From the NCBI GenBank assembly GCA_963734635.1, contig CAVTIA010000003.1, positions 1,240,001-1,304,000 of the forward strand: a DNA stretch of 64,000 bases, written 5' to 3'. Position numbers and translations under genes: made by a program. Numbering within the stretch: position 1 is the stretch's first letter; the number at the start of each line of letters is the position of its first letter. The notes under the pieces are model-generated. The model made no database searches and was not told the DNA's origin. It saw only the letters and a list, made by a program, of their open reading frames with translations. Below are positions 25,620 to 35,512 of this stretch, in pieces. This DNA comes from DATCJA01 sp963734635 (lineage in GTDB: Bacteria; Acidobacteriota; Vicinamibacteria; Vicinamibacterales; UBA2999).

Positions 25620-28264
25620 ATGAAGTGGTTGGTTGTTCCCGTCGTGGCGGTGATGCTGCTGGTCGCGACCGGCGCAGTCCAGGCGCAGGAGGAGCAGAAG
25701 CGTGTGCTGATGCTCAGCGAGTTCCGGCCCGACACACCTTACAACATCGAACGCCAGAACATCCTCCGCGACGACACTGACCAAGGGGCTCGCGGGAACA
25801 GTGGACTACTACGCCGAGTTCATCGATCCGCCTGCGTTCTCCGACGAGGACCACCAACCGGCGCTGCGCGATTTCCTCAGGCGCAAGTATGGTCGCACAA
25901 GGTTCGACGTAATCGTTGTTGTCGGGAGAACCGCGCTCGAATTCGTGAGGACATATGGCGTCGACCTCTTCCCTGGTGTGCCGGTCGTTTCGCTGGCGAC
26001 CGATCGTGAACTGATCGAGCTGCAGACGCCGCGGTTTGCAGGTAACGGGTGTCGGACGCCGGATCGATCCAAAAGGTACGCTCGAGTTGATCGTGAAACT
26101 GCAACCGGACACGACTGAAGTGGTCGTCGTTGCCGGCGGATTGGACGCCGGTTACTTCGAAACATTGGCTCGGCGTGAGCTGCGCGGCTATGAAGGCACG
26201 GTGGCATTCACGTACTTGATTGACGTGCCGTTCCAGGAGTTACTTTCGCGCCTCGCAAACCTTCCCCCACGGACCGCAATCATTTACCTGGGCGTCACTG
26301 GCGACAGAAGCGGCACACGGTTGTTGCCGTCTGCCGCGCTGACGCAGATTGTGGGACGGGCGAACGCTCCGGTGTACGGTTCGATCGCCGGTCAGATGGA
26401 TCAGGACATCGTTGGCGGAAGCGTTCACGACACCAACATCGCGGCACGGGAAGGGGCCGAAATTGCGTTGCGGCTGCTCCGCGGCGAGAACATCACGAAT
26501 ATTCCTGTCCAGGAGAGCCAATCGGTGGTCACGATGACAAACTGGCCGGCTCTGAGACGCTGGGGACTGAGCGAATCGAGACTGCCGCCCGGAACAATTG
26601 TCCTGCGGAGAGAGCCATCTCTCTGGATCCGGTATCGGTGGGAAGCGATTGCCGCGCTGACACTCCTCACCGCGCAGGCATTCACAATCGTGGCGCTGTT
26701 CCTCCAGAGAACGAGGCGCAAGTCGATCGAGAATCGGAATACCGCGATCCTGCGTGCCATACCCGATCTGATGTTTCTGCAGACGAGCTCAGGGGTGTAC
26801 GTGGATTATCACGCCCACAGTGCGGCCGACCTTGCTGCGCCACCGTCCGTCTTTCTGGGCAAGACGACCCGCGACGTCATGCCGCCGTTTCTCGTGCCGA
26901 CCTTCGAGGCGGCCATCAGCCAGGCGCTGAACAGCCCGGAACCTGTCGGGGTGGAGTACTGGCTGCGCATCGCTGGAGAGATGCGCCATTACGAGGCGCG
27001 CATCGTCCGCTGCGATGCCAATCACGTGCTGAGCGTGGTCCGAGACACGACAGCGCGCAAGCACGCCGAGCATGCGCTCCAGGCAAGTCATGAACGGTAC
27101 GCGCTCGCCACTGGTGCCGGCAGCGTGGGCGTGTGGGACTGGAACCTTCAGACCAACGACTTCTACGTGGATTCCTCGCTCAAGGCAACGTTGGGATACG
27201 ACAGCCATGAGTTAGGCGACCGATTCGAGCATTGGCGCGACCGCATCCATCCGGACGACCTCGCAGGAGTGATGTCACGTACGCGCGCGCACATCGAAAG
27301 CGACACGGCTACTTACGAAGACGAATACCGGATGATTTGCAAAGGCGGCGCAGTTCGCTGGTGGCTGGCACGCGGCTCAGTATCTGAGAGGGTTGGGACA
27401 CAGCCGGTCCGAATGACCGGCACATATACGGACATCACGGCTCGCAAGCTGGCCGAGGAAGAGCTGCACCACGCGAAAGCGGAACTCGCTCGTCTGCACA
27501 GGATTACGACTCTCAGTGAGGTCAGCGCGGCGCTCGCGCATGAGATCAATCAGCCACTCACCGCGATACTCTCGAACGCCACCGCGTGCATTCGTCTGCT
27601 GGCGAGGTCGTCTCCGGATATCGGCGAGGTTCGCGAGGCGCTTCACGATGTGATCCAGGACGGAAAACGAGCCGGCGATATCGTGCTGCAGACGCGCCAC
27701 GTGTTCACCAGGCACGAGGGCGAGAACGCGCCAGTAGATATCAACGCGCTCGTTCTCGACTCGTGCACGCTCGCTCACGATCGGCTGCACAGCGCTCACA
27801 TCCTGCTGCGGATTCACCTTACGGAGGATCTGACATTCGTACACGGGGACCGAGTAGGCCTCCAGCAGGTGCTGTGGAATTTGATTATCAACGCGATCGA
27901 TTCGATGCGCGACAGCCCTCAGACCTCACGAGCACTGACGCTCACGAGCGGCGTGCAGGCGGGCGCGGTACAGGTGGCGATTCACGATACCGGAGCGGGT
28001 GTGTCCTACGCCGACGCTCAGCGGGTATTTGAACCGTTCTACACCACTAAACCGGACGGCATGGGAATGGGGCTTTCAATCAGTCGAACGATTGTCGAAG
28101 CGCACGGCGGACGACTGTGGGTCCAAAACGGCTCTCCGGGCGCGGTCTTCTGTTTTTCGCTGCCTGCGATGCCGGCTGACGAGATCGACGTCGAGGTTGC
28201 CATGGGGAATGTGCCGCACCGCGACGGCAACGAGCCTCGTGCCGATCGCTCGACGCGTGTGTGA
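25620..28264 (+). CDS. sensor histidine kinase with ABC-substrate-binding-like sensor and PAS domains (two apparent frameshifts)
   Basis: From ATG 25620 (AAAGGA upstream) a signal/anchor sequence is followed by a periplasmic ABC-substrate-binding-like domain: VLMLSEFRPDTP, then FDVIVVVGRTALEFV, then IDPKGTLELIVKLQPDT and IYLGVTGDRSG, each in a different frame (changes near 25780 and 26050). A helix at AIAALTLLTAQAFTIVALFL leads to two PAS domains (RAIPDLMFLQTS; GVWDWNLQTNDFYVD with a PAC TGTYTDITARK). HisKA has ALAHEINQPLTAIL, and the ATPase domain has LWNLIINAIDSM, DTGAGV and GMGMGLSISRTIVEAHGG. The protein would be about 880 residues. Family kinases of this layout sense small solutes. No response regulator gene is adjacent. 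Confidence 0.88.
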
Positions 28265-28542
28265 GGTATAGCTACAAGGCGTAGCTACAATGCCACGACG
28301 CGTCACAGAAAATGCGGCGCTCGACATCGTAGGCAGCACGTTACCAAGCCGCCCTGCCTCGCCGACGATGTCGATGCCTGGAATGATCCTGAAGGTCACT
28401 GCGCCGCCCAGGGAAGGCAACGGTGCAGCCGCCGAGGGCAGGCGCACGAATACCTGCGGCAAGGGTGGTGCCATTCGATAGACCGCATGAATTTCTATGC
28501 CCTGCTAGAATTGCGGCTTAAGTTTCGCGCACACATCCCGTG

Positions 28543-29889
28543 ATGGTCTTCTCAGTCGTCCTGCTCGGTGCGCTGTTATTAAGCCAGGCGACGCCGCCCG
28601 CCCGCTCCACAGCTGTAGACACTCAACTGATCGAAGCCGCGAAGGCTGGCGACCTCGCGCGGGCGCGCGCGCTGCTGGCCAAGGGTGCGGTACCGGACAC
28701 CTCTGACCGTCGTGGTCTGACGCCGCTCATCTGGGCGTCGGCGAGCGGCCACTTGGAAGTGGTACGACAGCTCCTCGAAGGCGGCGCCTCCGTCGACAGG
28801 CGCGCCAACGACGGAACCACGGCGCTGATGCTGGCCTCGTCGAATGGATTCACAGAAATCGTGCGTACCTTGCTTGCCCGCGGAGCGAACGTCGCCGCCA
28901 CTAGAGGAAGCATCGATGCGCGTCAGCTCGCGGTGTCGCGCGCGCATGCCGATGTCGTCATGCTGCTCGAACAAGCCCAGACACTCGGCACGCGGCTGTT
29001 ACAGGCGGCCACCGAAGGTCACGACATGGTTGTCAGGCAGCTGCTCGCCTCGGGCGCACCGGTGAATGTGACCGACGAGCGAGGAACGACGGCGCTCATG
29101 ATCGCAGCCCGTAACGGGGATCTCGGCATACTCCAGGCGCTGCTGACGCGCGGCGCAGACGGATCGATCAGGGACAGCCAGGGGCGAACGGCGCTCGATT
29201 GGGCGGAACCTTCACCCACCACCGCGAAGTACGTCGTGTCGTTTCTGCTCGACCGGGGCGTGTCGAAACAGACTTCTCGTGTGAGCGCGCCAACGCAGTC
29301 GCCGCAGGTCAAGGCCACGCTTTCCACGCTCGCCACGGTTCTCGCACGCGTCCCTCCGGCGTCCGATTCAGTGAGAACGGCCCAGCTGCGCGCGAATACG
29401 GCGCTGGGTCAGCTTCAGGCGCTTTCTGCAAAATGGCCAGCCGAATCACCGGATGACTATCGCGACAACCTGGCCGGAGCGGTGACGGCGCTGGAATCGG
29501 CACTGAAAGCTGGCGACGTCCAAGGTCTGGCCGCAACGATGGAGGCCGTCGCTGAAGATCTCGAGACCAAGCTCGAACACTGCACGAAGAGCGGCGGAAG
29601 ATTGGGAGGATCGGTGACCGTTCGCGTGAGGACGTTGCAGGGGGGCGCGGAGAGCAAGAGTTGGCAAGTGTTCTACATGCCCAGAATCTTCGAGGCGGCA
29701 ACCAACGCCACCCCCGACCTGTTTCCGCAACTGAGCAGTCCTACCGAAGAAACCCTCGTGCCGGGCAGATACGTCATGTGGGTGCGCGATCCCGCTACCG
29801 CCAGGTTGGGCGAACGCACCGTCGTCAAGGTCGGTGAAGGAAGGATGCAGCTGCTCCTCGACCTTTCCGTCCCGGCGACACCGCGATGA
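28543..29889 (+). CDS. exported ankyrin-repeat protein
   Basis: A 448-residue protein with a hydrophobic leader (MVFSVVLLGALLLSQA). About five ankyrin repeats follow (residues 25-235): GDLARARALLAKGA, RGLTPLIWASASGHLEVVRQ, DGTTALMLASSNGFTEIVRT, GHDMVVRQLLASGA and RGTTALMIAARNGDLGILQA. After a linker, residues 250-330 are helical and the C-terminal 120 residues look like an IgG-like/beta-rich carboxyl domain (RTLQGGAESKSWQVFYMPRI, PGRYVMWVRDPA). Ankyrins bind protein partners. The stop overlaps the ATG of a membrane TIR protein by 4 bp, so the two are translationally coupled and probably interact. Confidence 0.88.
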   Translation: MVFSVVLLGALLLSQATPPARSTAVDTQLIEAAKAGDLARARALLAKGAVPDTSDRRGLTPLIWASASGHLEVVRQLLEGGASVDRRANDGTTALMLASSNGFTEIVRTLLARGANVAATRGSIDARQLAVSRAHADVVMLLEQAQTLGTRLLQAATEGHDMVVRQLLASGAPVNVTDERGTTALMIAARNGDLGILQALLTRGADGSIRDSQGRTALDWAEPSPTTAKYVVSFLLDRGVSKQTSRVSAPTQSPQVKATLSTLATVLARVPPASDSVRTAQLRANTALGQLQALSAKWPAESPDDYRDNLAGAVTALESALKAGDVQGLAATMEAVAEDLETKLEHCTKSGGRLGGSVTVRVRTLQGGAESKSWQVFYMPRIFEAATNATPDLFPQLSSPTEETLVPGRYVMWVRDPATARLGERTVVKVGEGRMQLLLDLSVPATPR

Positions 29890-30971
29890 CCCGCGGCGCC
29901 CGTCTGCTCGGGCGCCACAAACGCACGTGGCTCGCCCTCACTGCGACGCTGCTGGCCGCGATCGCGGCCGCTTTCACCCCTCTGCCGCAGGCCATTGAAG
30001 CCTCTGGAGCTGCTGAGCGGGTCTTTGCAGCGCTGGCATCCGCCGCGATCGTGACGCTGGCCGTACTGCCGTTCCTTTTGTGGCCAGCGAGGGCGCGACC
30101 GCACGTCTGGGCGGTCGTGGCCGTCGCTGCGCTGACACTGGGATTGGGATCGTTCTTCAGCAGCGAGTATGCGCAGCGTGCGTGCACGGCGCGCTATGCG
30201 AACAGGGCCGTCATCATCGGCACCGAACTCACTCCTCTTGGGGCGGAATACCAGCAGGCAAATCCTGATCTCTCGAACGATGATCTGCTGTTCGATGCGG
30301 CGGGTGCCCCGGAAAGAATATGGACAGAGGCTTCGATCGGACGCTGCGGCGCGTTGCTGAGCGGCACGTATTTTCTATGGATCCCGTTCCTCGTCGTGTG
30401 TCTGCTCGCGACAGCGCAGGCGACCCCGACCACGATATTGGCTCCTGTTCGGTGGGACGCGCCGCCATCGGAAACGCCGGCGGCGGCACCGATCCGTTAC
30501 GACGTCTTCGTCAGTTACCGGCATGACGGCGCCGACAGGAACTTCGCGACGGAGCTCGTCGCCGCCCTCGAAGCCGACGGCTACCGCGTGGCCATCGATG
30601 CGCGGGACTTCGCCGCCAATGCCAGCTTTCTCCAGGAAATGGAGCGCTCGATCCGTGAAAGCCGTTTCACGGTGGCAATAGTTTCCGGGAGGTACCTGGA
30701 TAGCGGCCACTGCGAGGAAGAGGCGGTCATCTGCAAGGTGCTCGACATGGGCGACCGAAAGCGCCGGTTGATTCCGCTGTTGATCGAGCCGGTGACCATG
30801 CCCGCCTGGCTGTACGGCATCGTCGGCATCGACTGCACGAAGCGAGATCCGCTGGTGGACCCGTTCGACAAGCTCAAGGCGACGCTCGGTGCGCCACTGG
30901 CGAGTGCGAGGACGCTCGCTGATCGCCGTTACCCTTTCCTGAGATTTATCCAACTGATAAGGGGCCGGTGA
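29886..30971 (+). CDS. membrane-anchored TIR-domain protein
   Basis: A 361-residue protein. The N-terminal half has about four helices (LALTATLLAAIAAAF, AALASAAIVTLAVLPFLLW, WAVVAVAALTLGLGSFF, LLSGTYFLWIPFLVVCLLA) with a 60-residue loop between the third and fourth. The C-terminal half (about 205-340) is a TIR domain: YDVFVSYRHDGADRNFATEL, VAIDARDF, FLQEMERSIRESRFTVAIVS and SGHCEEEAVICKVL, in which the Glu after C-x-E fits the catalytic NAD-hydrolase position. LLIEPVTMPAWLYGIVGIDC follows. Bacterial TIR domains often cleave NAD+ in defence or signalling; here activity is not proved. It shares a 4-bp overlap with the exported ankyrin gene and overlaps the convergent EEP gene by 43 bp. Confidence 0.9.
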   Translation: MTRGARLLGRHKRTWLALTATLLAAIAAAFTPLPQAIEASGAAERVFAALASAAIVTLAVLPFLLWPARARPHVWAVVAVAALTLGLGSFFSSEYAQRACTARYANRAVIIGTELTPLGAEYQQANPDLSNDDLLFDAAGAPERIWTEASIGRCGALLSGTYFLWIPFLVVCLLATAQATPTTILAPVRWDAPPSETPAAAPIRYDVFVSYRHDGADRNFATELVAALEADGYRVAIDARDFAANASFLQEMERSIRESRFTVAIVSGRYLDSGHCEEEAVICKVLDMGDRKRRLIPLLIEPVTMPAWLYGIVGIDCTKRDPLVDPFDKLKATLGAPLASARTLADRRYPFLRFIQLIRGR

Positions 30972-32128
30972 TCGGATCCGAAGAAGTCGTCGATCGTGCG
31001 GACCTCGCTCGCCCACACCGAGGGTACGCGCAGAAACATGTAGTCAAGCTTCCGGCCACCGCGAAACGTCGGCTGACCGACTGGAATCGACGTCTGCGGA
31101 AAATGAGAAAGAAGTTCGGTGAAGGCGGGCTCAGAGGCACCGCCTGCCCATGAATTCAAATCGGAGCCCATCACAGTGGGTACGTCCTCGCTGGCGAGCA
31201 CCGTCGCGAGGTGTCTCGCCTGTCGACCCCGAACGCCCGAAGAGAAAACCCACAGACGTCTGGCGCTTGCGGTCGCATTCAGATGCGCACTGACGAGACG
31301 CAAATGCCATGGATTGCCCGCCGTATCGATCCCCGTTACCGTAGCGGCCGCGGCGATTCGACGCTGGCGTTCGAACGGCAGCTCGATGCCGGCGAAATTC
31401 ACCAGCGGAAGAGTTGACAGAATCGCATTCCCTCGATCTTCGGCCGTCGCGCCTTCATCGGCTCCATTGCGCATCGATGGCACGTAAAAGACGCCCAGCC
31501 CGAGCGCACGAGCGGTCTGTACGATGTCCTGCCGCCGTCCATTCGGAGGAAATGCCTCGATGCGTCCGGGGATGGAAACGCCGGCGGGCGTTCTCGGGAC
31601 GTCGGCGCCGTTCCGAAACGTCTCTTGAAGCAACACGACGAAATTGCGAACAGGCTCACCGCCTGTGAATTCGCCGCTTCGAAGAGCGTTCACGATGCCG
31701 ACGATGTCCCCGCCGCCGACGTGAACGTTCCAGCTCAGGATGGCGAGCTCGTCGACTGTATCGTGAGTAACGGCATCATTGCGCCGTGGCTCGGCGTACA
31801 GGGCAGGTCCCACGGCGGTACACGACTCGGCCATGGCAAGACGCCCTCGGCGATCGACCAGCTCGTGCCACGCCATTGAGGTCGCACGGCGCTCGTTGGT
31901 GTCGGTAACGAGCCCCCGGCACGTTGCCGGCCAGGCCGCTTCCGGCAAGGTCGCTTGGGCGAGGGCGCAGCCTGCGGCTACGGTCGTCGATAGGATGACA
32001 GCGAATGCTCGGAAGGAAATGATGCGATCCAGTATCGCACCCGTCTCACGACCATGTGATGAGCGGAGCTCATCCGAGGCAATTGTCGATTCGTGATTGG
32101 TGATTTGCCGATTGAAATCACCAACCAC
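30929..32128 (-). CDS. exported endonuclease/exonuclease/phosphatase family protein
   Basis: A protein of up to 399 residues with a signal-like segment (AFAVILSTTVAAGCALAQ) about 40 residues after the apparent start. The EEP fold shows ILSWNVHVGG, VVLLQETFRNG (metal Glu), RLVSAHLNATASA, VMGSDLNSWAGG and RKLDYMFLRV, and closes with GSDHRPLISW. The start is uncertain: GTG 32128 lies inside an inverted repeat, there is no Shine-Dalgarno, and no ATG precedes the signal segment in frame. Its 3' end overlaps the TIR gene tail-to-tail by 43 bp. It is a second EEP paralogue in the window (the first is at 11252-12161) and probably acts on phosphoesters outside the cytoplasm. Confidence 0.82.
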   Translation of the reverse strand: MVGDFNRQITNHESTIASDELRSSHGRETGAILDRIISFRAFAVILSTTVAAGCALAQATLPEAAWPATCRGLVTDTNERRATSMAWHELVDRRGRLAMAESCTAVGPALYAEPRRNDAVTHDTVDELAILSWNVHVGGGDIVGIVNALRSGEFTGGEPVRNFVVLLQETFRNGADVPRTPAGVSIPGRIEAFPPNGRRQDIVQTARALGLGVFYVPSMRNGADEGATAEDRGNAILSTLPLVNFAGIELPFERQRRIAAAATVTGIDTAGNPWHLRLVSAHLNATASARRLWVFSSGVRGRQARHLATVLASEDVPTVMGSDLNSWAGGASEPAFTELLSHFPQTSIPVGQPTFRGGRKLDYMFLRVPSVWASEVRTIDDFFGSDHRPLISWINLRKG

Positions 32129-32129
32129 G
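32092..32129. repeat. inverted repeat with ATCAC/GTGAT words
   Basis: Arms at 32092-32106 (CGTGATTGGTGATTT) and 32115-32129 (AAATCACCAACCACG) pair over 15 bases with one mismatch around an 8-base loop. Further ATCACGAAT words flank it. It supplies the putative GTG start of the EEP gene, which suggests that the element was inserted there. Confidence 0.6.
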
Positions 32130-32158
32130 AATCAGAGATCACGAATGGTCCGCGATCT

Positions 32159-33457
32159 TTACCATGCGCCCGGCCAGGGCTTGCCCACGAGGAACGCGGG
32201 ATTGGCGCCCTTGCGCGGACTGTACTTCTGGACACGGCCCGTTCGCACTTCGGCCGTGTAGAGGTTGCCGTCCTTGTCGGTGGCGAACCCGTGCACGCCC
32301 CACATGCAACCCTGGCAGGTGCCAAACGTGCCCCATGAATAGAGGAAGTTTCCCTTGGCGTCGTAGCCGAGGAGCTTGTGCGATCCCTGGTCGGCGGCCC
32401 AGAGCACGCCGTCGTTGCCCATAGTGATGCTGTGGATATTCATCGGCGGGCGTGGACCGAAATCCCACTGATCCAGGAATTTGCCATTCTCGTCGAACAC
32501 CTGCAGGCGGCCGTTGTTGCGGTCGTTGACATACACGGTTCGTGTTGTGGGATTGACGGCGATGCCGTGGACACTGTTGAAGTAGCCGGGACGCCGTTCG
32601 TTCGGCTGGGTACCCTTCATCCCCCACTCCAGCAGTTTCTTCCCGTTCATGTCGTACTTGATGACGCGGGTGTTGTCGTAGCCGTCGGCCAGATACCAGG
32701 TGTTGGCGTCCATGAAGGCCATGAACGTCGGTCGCGCGAAATGCGTATCGTCGTTGCCCGGCACGCCCGGCGTGCCCAGCAGCAGGACCTGCTTCTTGCC
32801 GTCGTTGGTGAACTTGGCGACGAAGTGATTGTCCGCATCGACGATCCAGATGTGCTTTTCCGGGTCGTAGGGGCTGATCTCGACGTCGTGCGGCCGGCCC
32901 CAGATCTTGTCCCACTGCGACCAGTCTTCGACCATCTTGCCGTTGCGGTCGAACACGGCGATCACGTGCTCCCATCGCCAGTCGACACCTGGTCGGCCGT
33001 CGCTGCCGTCCTCGGCGGCTCTGCCGGAGCTCGGCGTGGCACTGGCGGCTTCACGTATTGGTACGCCGCCGCCGACCGGAAACTTGATGCTGGGCCCGAT
33101 CTGCGGCAGCCACGTCGTTCCGCGTCCCCGTCCTGACGGAAGCGCAGGAAGCTCACCTTTCTGCGCCACAATCACGCGATCGGCACTCTCGGCAAACACG
33201 TCGGTCGCTTGCGACCATGTCCACGCGTCGTGATTGGGAAGGCTCTCTCCAAGCGGCCTGGGCCAGTTCTGAACTGGATCGTATGGGCCGAACACATCTT
33301 GTCCGCCCTTGATCCCGGGAACGGCGGCAAAGCCCGTTCCGGGCGCGCGCGTCTGCTGCCCCTCGACGGTGACGGTGCCCTGCCGGCTGTTCATGAAGAG
33401 AAAGACAGCAATCAACGCGATGAATACCACCCCAATTGTGAGCGTTCGTCCTTTCAT
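32159..33457 (-). CDS. NHL-repeat / six-bladed beta-propeller membrane-anchored protein (peptidyl-alpha-hydroxyglycine alpha-amidating lyase-like)
   Basis: ATG 33457 has AGGAGG seven bases upstream and starts an N-terminal membrane anchor (LTIGVVFIALIAVFLFMN). The 432-residue protein carries repeated NHL-type blades: HIWIVDADNHFVAKF, TWYLADGYDNTRVIKY, VHGIAVNPTTRTVYVNDRNN, GVLWAADQGSHKLLGYDAKG and GNLYTAEVRTGRVQKYSPRK. Animal enzymes of this fold cleave peptidyl-hydroxyglycine, but bacterial members are mostly uncharacterised and I see no reason to transfer that activity. There are two more propeller genes in the window (36078 and 53407). It is probably periplasmic. Confidence 0.9.
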   Translation of the reverse strand: MKGRTLTIGVVFIALIAVFLFMNSRQGTVTVEGQQTRAPGTGFAAVPGIKGGQDVFGPYDPVQNWPRPLGESLPNHDAWTWSQATDVFAESADRVIVAQKGELPALPSGRGRGTTWLPQIGPSIKFPVGGGVPIREAASATPSSGRAAEDGSDGRPGVDWRWEHVIAVFDRNGKMVEDWSQWDKIWGRPHDVEISPYDPEKHIWIVDADNHFVAKFTNDGKKQVLLLGTPGVPGNDDTHFARPTFMAFMDANTWYLADGYDNTRVIKYDMNGKKLLEWGMKGTQPNERRPGYFNSVHGIAVNPTTRTVYVNDRNNGRLQVFDENGKFLDQWDFGPRPPMNIHSITMGNDGVLWAADQGSHKLLGYDAKGNFLYSWGTFGTCQGCMWGVHGFATDKDGNLYTAEVRTGRVQKYSPRKGANPAFLVGKPWPGAW

Positions 33458-33603
33458 ATCAGTGCCTCCTGGCCGACCTGTCAACGGTCACACTGCGACG
33501 GCAACCATACGCCTGTGACCAGTTCGAGTCAAACGGGATGGGCGCAACAGGATGGGAGCAAACCAAGAGACGCGCCCGCGGCCGCATCCAAAGAGCAGAT
33601 AGA

Positions 33604-34758
33604 ATGCGTGGACTCATGCGCGTGATCGCCTTGATTGCCATCGCAGTCCTGACGGCATGTTCGTACGCGCCACAAGCTACGCCCACTGGCAGTAGACGCC
33701 TCGTACTGGCCGAACAAGGTTATTTCTTCGTCGGCGGGCACTACGCGACGTCGAAGGACGGCCGGATTCGTGTCGGACAGATGTACGTCCAGTACCAGAT
33801 TCCCGAAACCCGCACGCAGCCGTATCCGGTTGTCATGTGGCATGGCGGTGGGCAGACGGGCACCAATTTCATGGGTACTCCCGACGGACGCATGGGCTGG
33901 GGCGATTACTTTCTGCAGCGCGGCTACGCCGTGTATATCGTCGACCAGCCAGGCCGTGCACGTTCGGGTTATTTCACTGACGTCTACGGACCGACGCGAC
34001 GTCCGAACACGGACGCGATGCAGACTCGCTTCACTGTGCCGGAAGGAGGCGGACAGTATCCCCAGGCGAAGCTCCACACGCAATGGCCGGGCGGCGGCGT
34101 CGCCGGCGACGAGACCTTCGATCAGTTCTTCGCGTCGCAAGTGGAGGACATGGCCGACCTCGCCGCCATGGAGAGGTTGAACCGCGACGCGGGCATTGCG
34201 CTGCTCGAAAAGATTGGGCCGTCGATCCTGCTCACGCACTCGCAATCGGGCCCGTTCGGCTGGGCGCTTGCCGACGCGCGGCCGACGCTCGTCAAGGGGA
34301 TCCTGGCGATCGAGCCCAACGGCCCGCCCTTTTACGAGAATACGGTCGTCGGCGCGCCTGACTGGTTCAAGGACGGTCCGATGGGCCGCACGTGGGGCGT
34401 CACCCGGAACGCGCTCACGTTTTCCCCCGTCGTGCACGATCCGGAACAGCTACACATCACGCAGCAGACCGCCCCGAGCGGTCGGGACTTGGTGCGCTGC
34501 TGGCAGCCCGCCAGTCCTGCGCCCCGGCTGCCGAATCTGCAGAACACGCCGATTCTGATCGTTGTCAGCGAAGCGTCCTACCACGCGCCCTACGATCACT
34601 GCACATCGCAGTTCCTGGCGCAGGCGGGCGTCGCCAACGACTTCGTGCGCCTGGCGGACGTCAACATCCGCGGCAACGGTCACATGATGATGCTCGAGAA
34701 GAACAACCTCGAGATTGCCGCGTTTCTCGACCGCTGGGCACGCGAGCATATCGAGTAA
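33604..34758 (+). CDS. lipoprotein alpha/beta hydrolase (esterase-like)
   Basis: A 384-residue protein whose leader (ALIAIAVLTAC) ends in a good lipobox, so it is probably lipid-anchored. The hydrolase core has VVMWHGGGQTGTNF (oxyanion region), GYAVYIVDQPGRARSG, the nucleophile motif LLTHSQSGPFGWAL, and a terminal NGNGHMMMLEK-like His region (RGNGHMMM). Length is typical for this exported acidobacterial-type hydrolase group. Substrate unknown. ATG 33604 and ATG 33616 are both possible; the latter leaves a minimal signal peptide. It is divergent from the propeller gene. Confidence 0.85.
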   Translation: MRGLMRVIALIAIAVLTACSYAPQATPTGSRRLVLAEQGYFFVGGHYATSKDGRIRVGQMYVQYQIPETRTQPYPVVMWHGGGQTGTNFMGTPDGRMGWGDYFLQRGYAVYIVDQPGRARSGYFTDVYGPTRRPNTDAMQTRFTVPEGGGQYPQAKLHTQWPGGGVAGDETFDQFFASQVEDMADLAAMERLNRDAGIALLEKIGPSILLTHSQSGPFGWALADARPTLVKGILAIEPNGPPFYENTVVGAPDWFKDGPMGRTWGVTRNALTFSPVVHDPEQLHITQQTAPSGRDLVRCWQPASPAPRLPNLQNTPILIVVSEASYHAPYDHCTSQFLAQAGVANDFVRLADVNIRGNGHMMMLEKNNLEIAAFLDRWAREHIE

Positions 34759-34801
34759 CCCTGGGACAGGATCCTCGACGTAAGGCAAAGGCAAAGAATC
34801 T

Positions 34802-35462
34802 ATGACGCGTTGCTACACCATCATTCTTGCCGCCGGGCTGCTCGCGATGCCGAAAGAGGTTGCGGGCCAGCAGACAGGCGAGGCGCTGACGCATTTCAAC
34901 CACGTGGCCACCGGATTCAACGCGGCGCCGAGCGGCAGGGGGCTCGTCGTCACCACGGCCATCGAGGTGAACACGGCGATGATGTACGCCAACTTCGCCG
35001 CCGGGAACCCGACCAACCTCGACGCCATGAAGACCAACGTCCGCAAGCGTACTGCACGCGCTGGTACCCGAACAGGGAGCCAAGGGTCCAGGACTCGGAT
35101 TCGGGGTCAAGCGAGCCGCAGAGGCCGTGGTGACGCACATTGAGCTCGCGGTGAAATCGCCCGGGGCGTCCGAGACGCTCCGAAAGCTCGGGCCCGCGGT
35201 CGCGCAGGCAGGACGTGCGGTGGCGGCCCGTGCACAGGAGATGACCGATCTCGGCAAGCGAGTGCTCGCGGCTCAGACGGCCACACAGGCTGCGCCGCTC
35301 GTCGAGCAATTGCGAGCGCTCGCCCTGCAGCTCGACCTGGGCAGGGACGCAAACGGCAACGGCCAGATCGAGGTGAATGCCGTCGAGCCGGGCATGAACC
35401 AGCTTGAAGCGCAGGTCTACTCGATCTTCGAAGGCGACAAACTTCCGCGCTTCCTCAGATGA
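34802..35462 (+). CDS. exported protein of unknown function (one frameshift near 35046)
   Basis: The first part (34802 to about 35046) has a signal peptide ending in the region AMPKEVAGQQ and then EALTHFNHVATGFNAAPSGR. The second part, in another frame, reads VLHALVPEQGAKGPGLGFGV and continues to 35462 with AARAQEMTDLGKRVLAAQTA and a hydrophilic end NGQIEVNAVEPGMNQLEAQV. Joining the two by removing one base near 35046 gives about 219 residues, mostly helical. No haem motif or catalytic residue is visible. It lies between the esterase gene and the GlcG-like gene in the same direction, with short gaps, so it may be in one operon with them. Confidence 0.7.
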
Positions 35463-35512
35463 GACAACGTGAAAATCGTTTACACTTCGACCCGAGACTT
35501 GGGAGGAACACC

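Noticed and set aside
28290..28481. Short frames between the sensor kinase and the ankyrin gene
   Set aside because: The minus-strand reading has a faint resemblance to a quinone-oxidoreductase N-terminus (IPGIDIVGEAG) but no further family match; at most a degenerate remnant.
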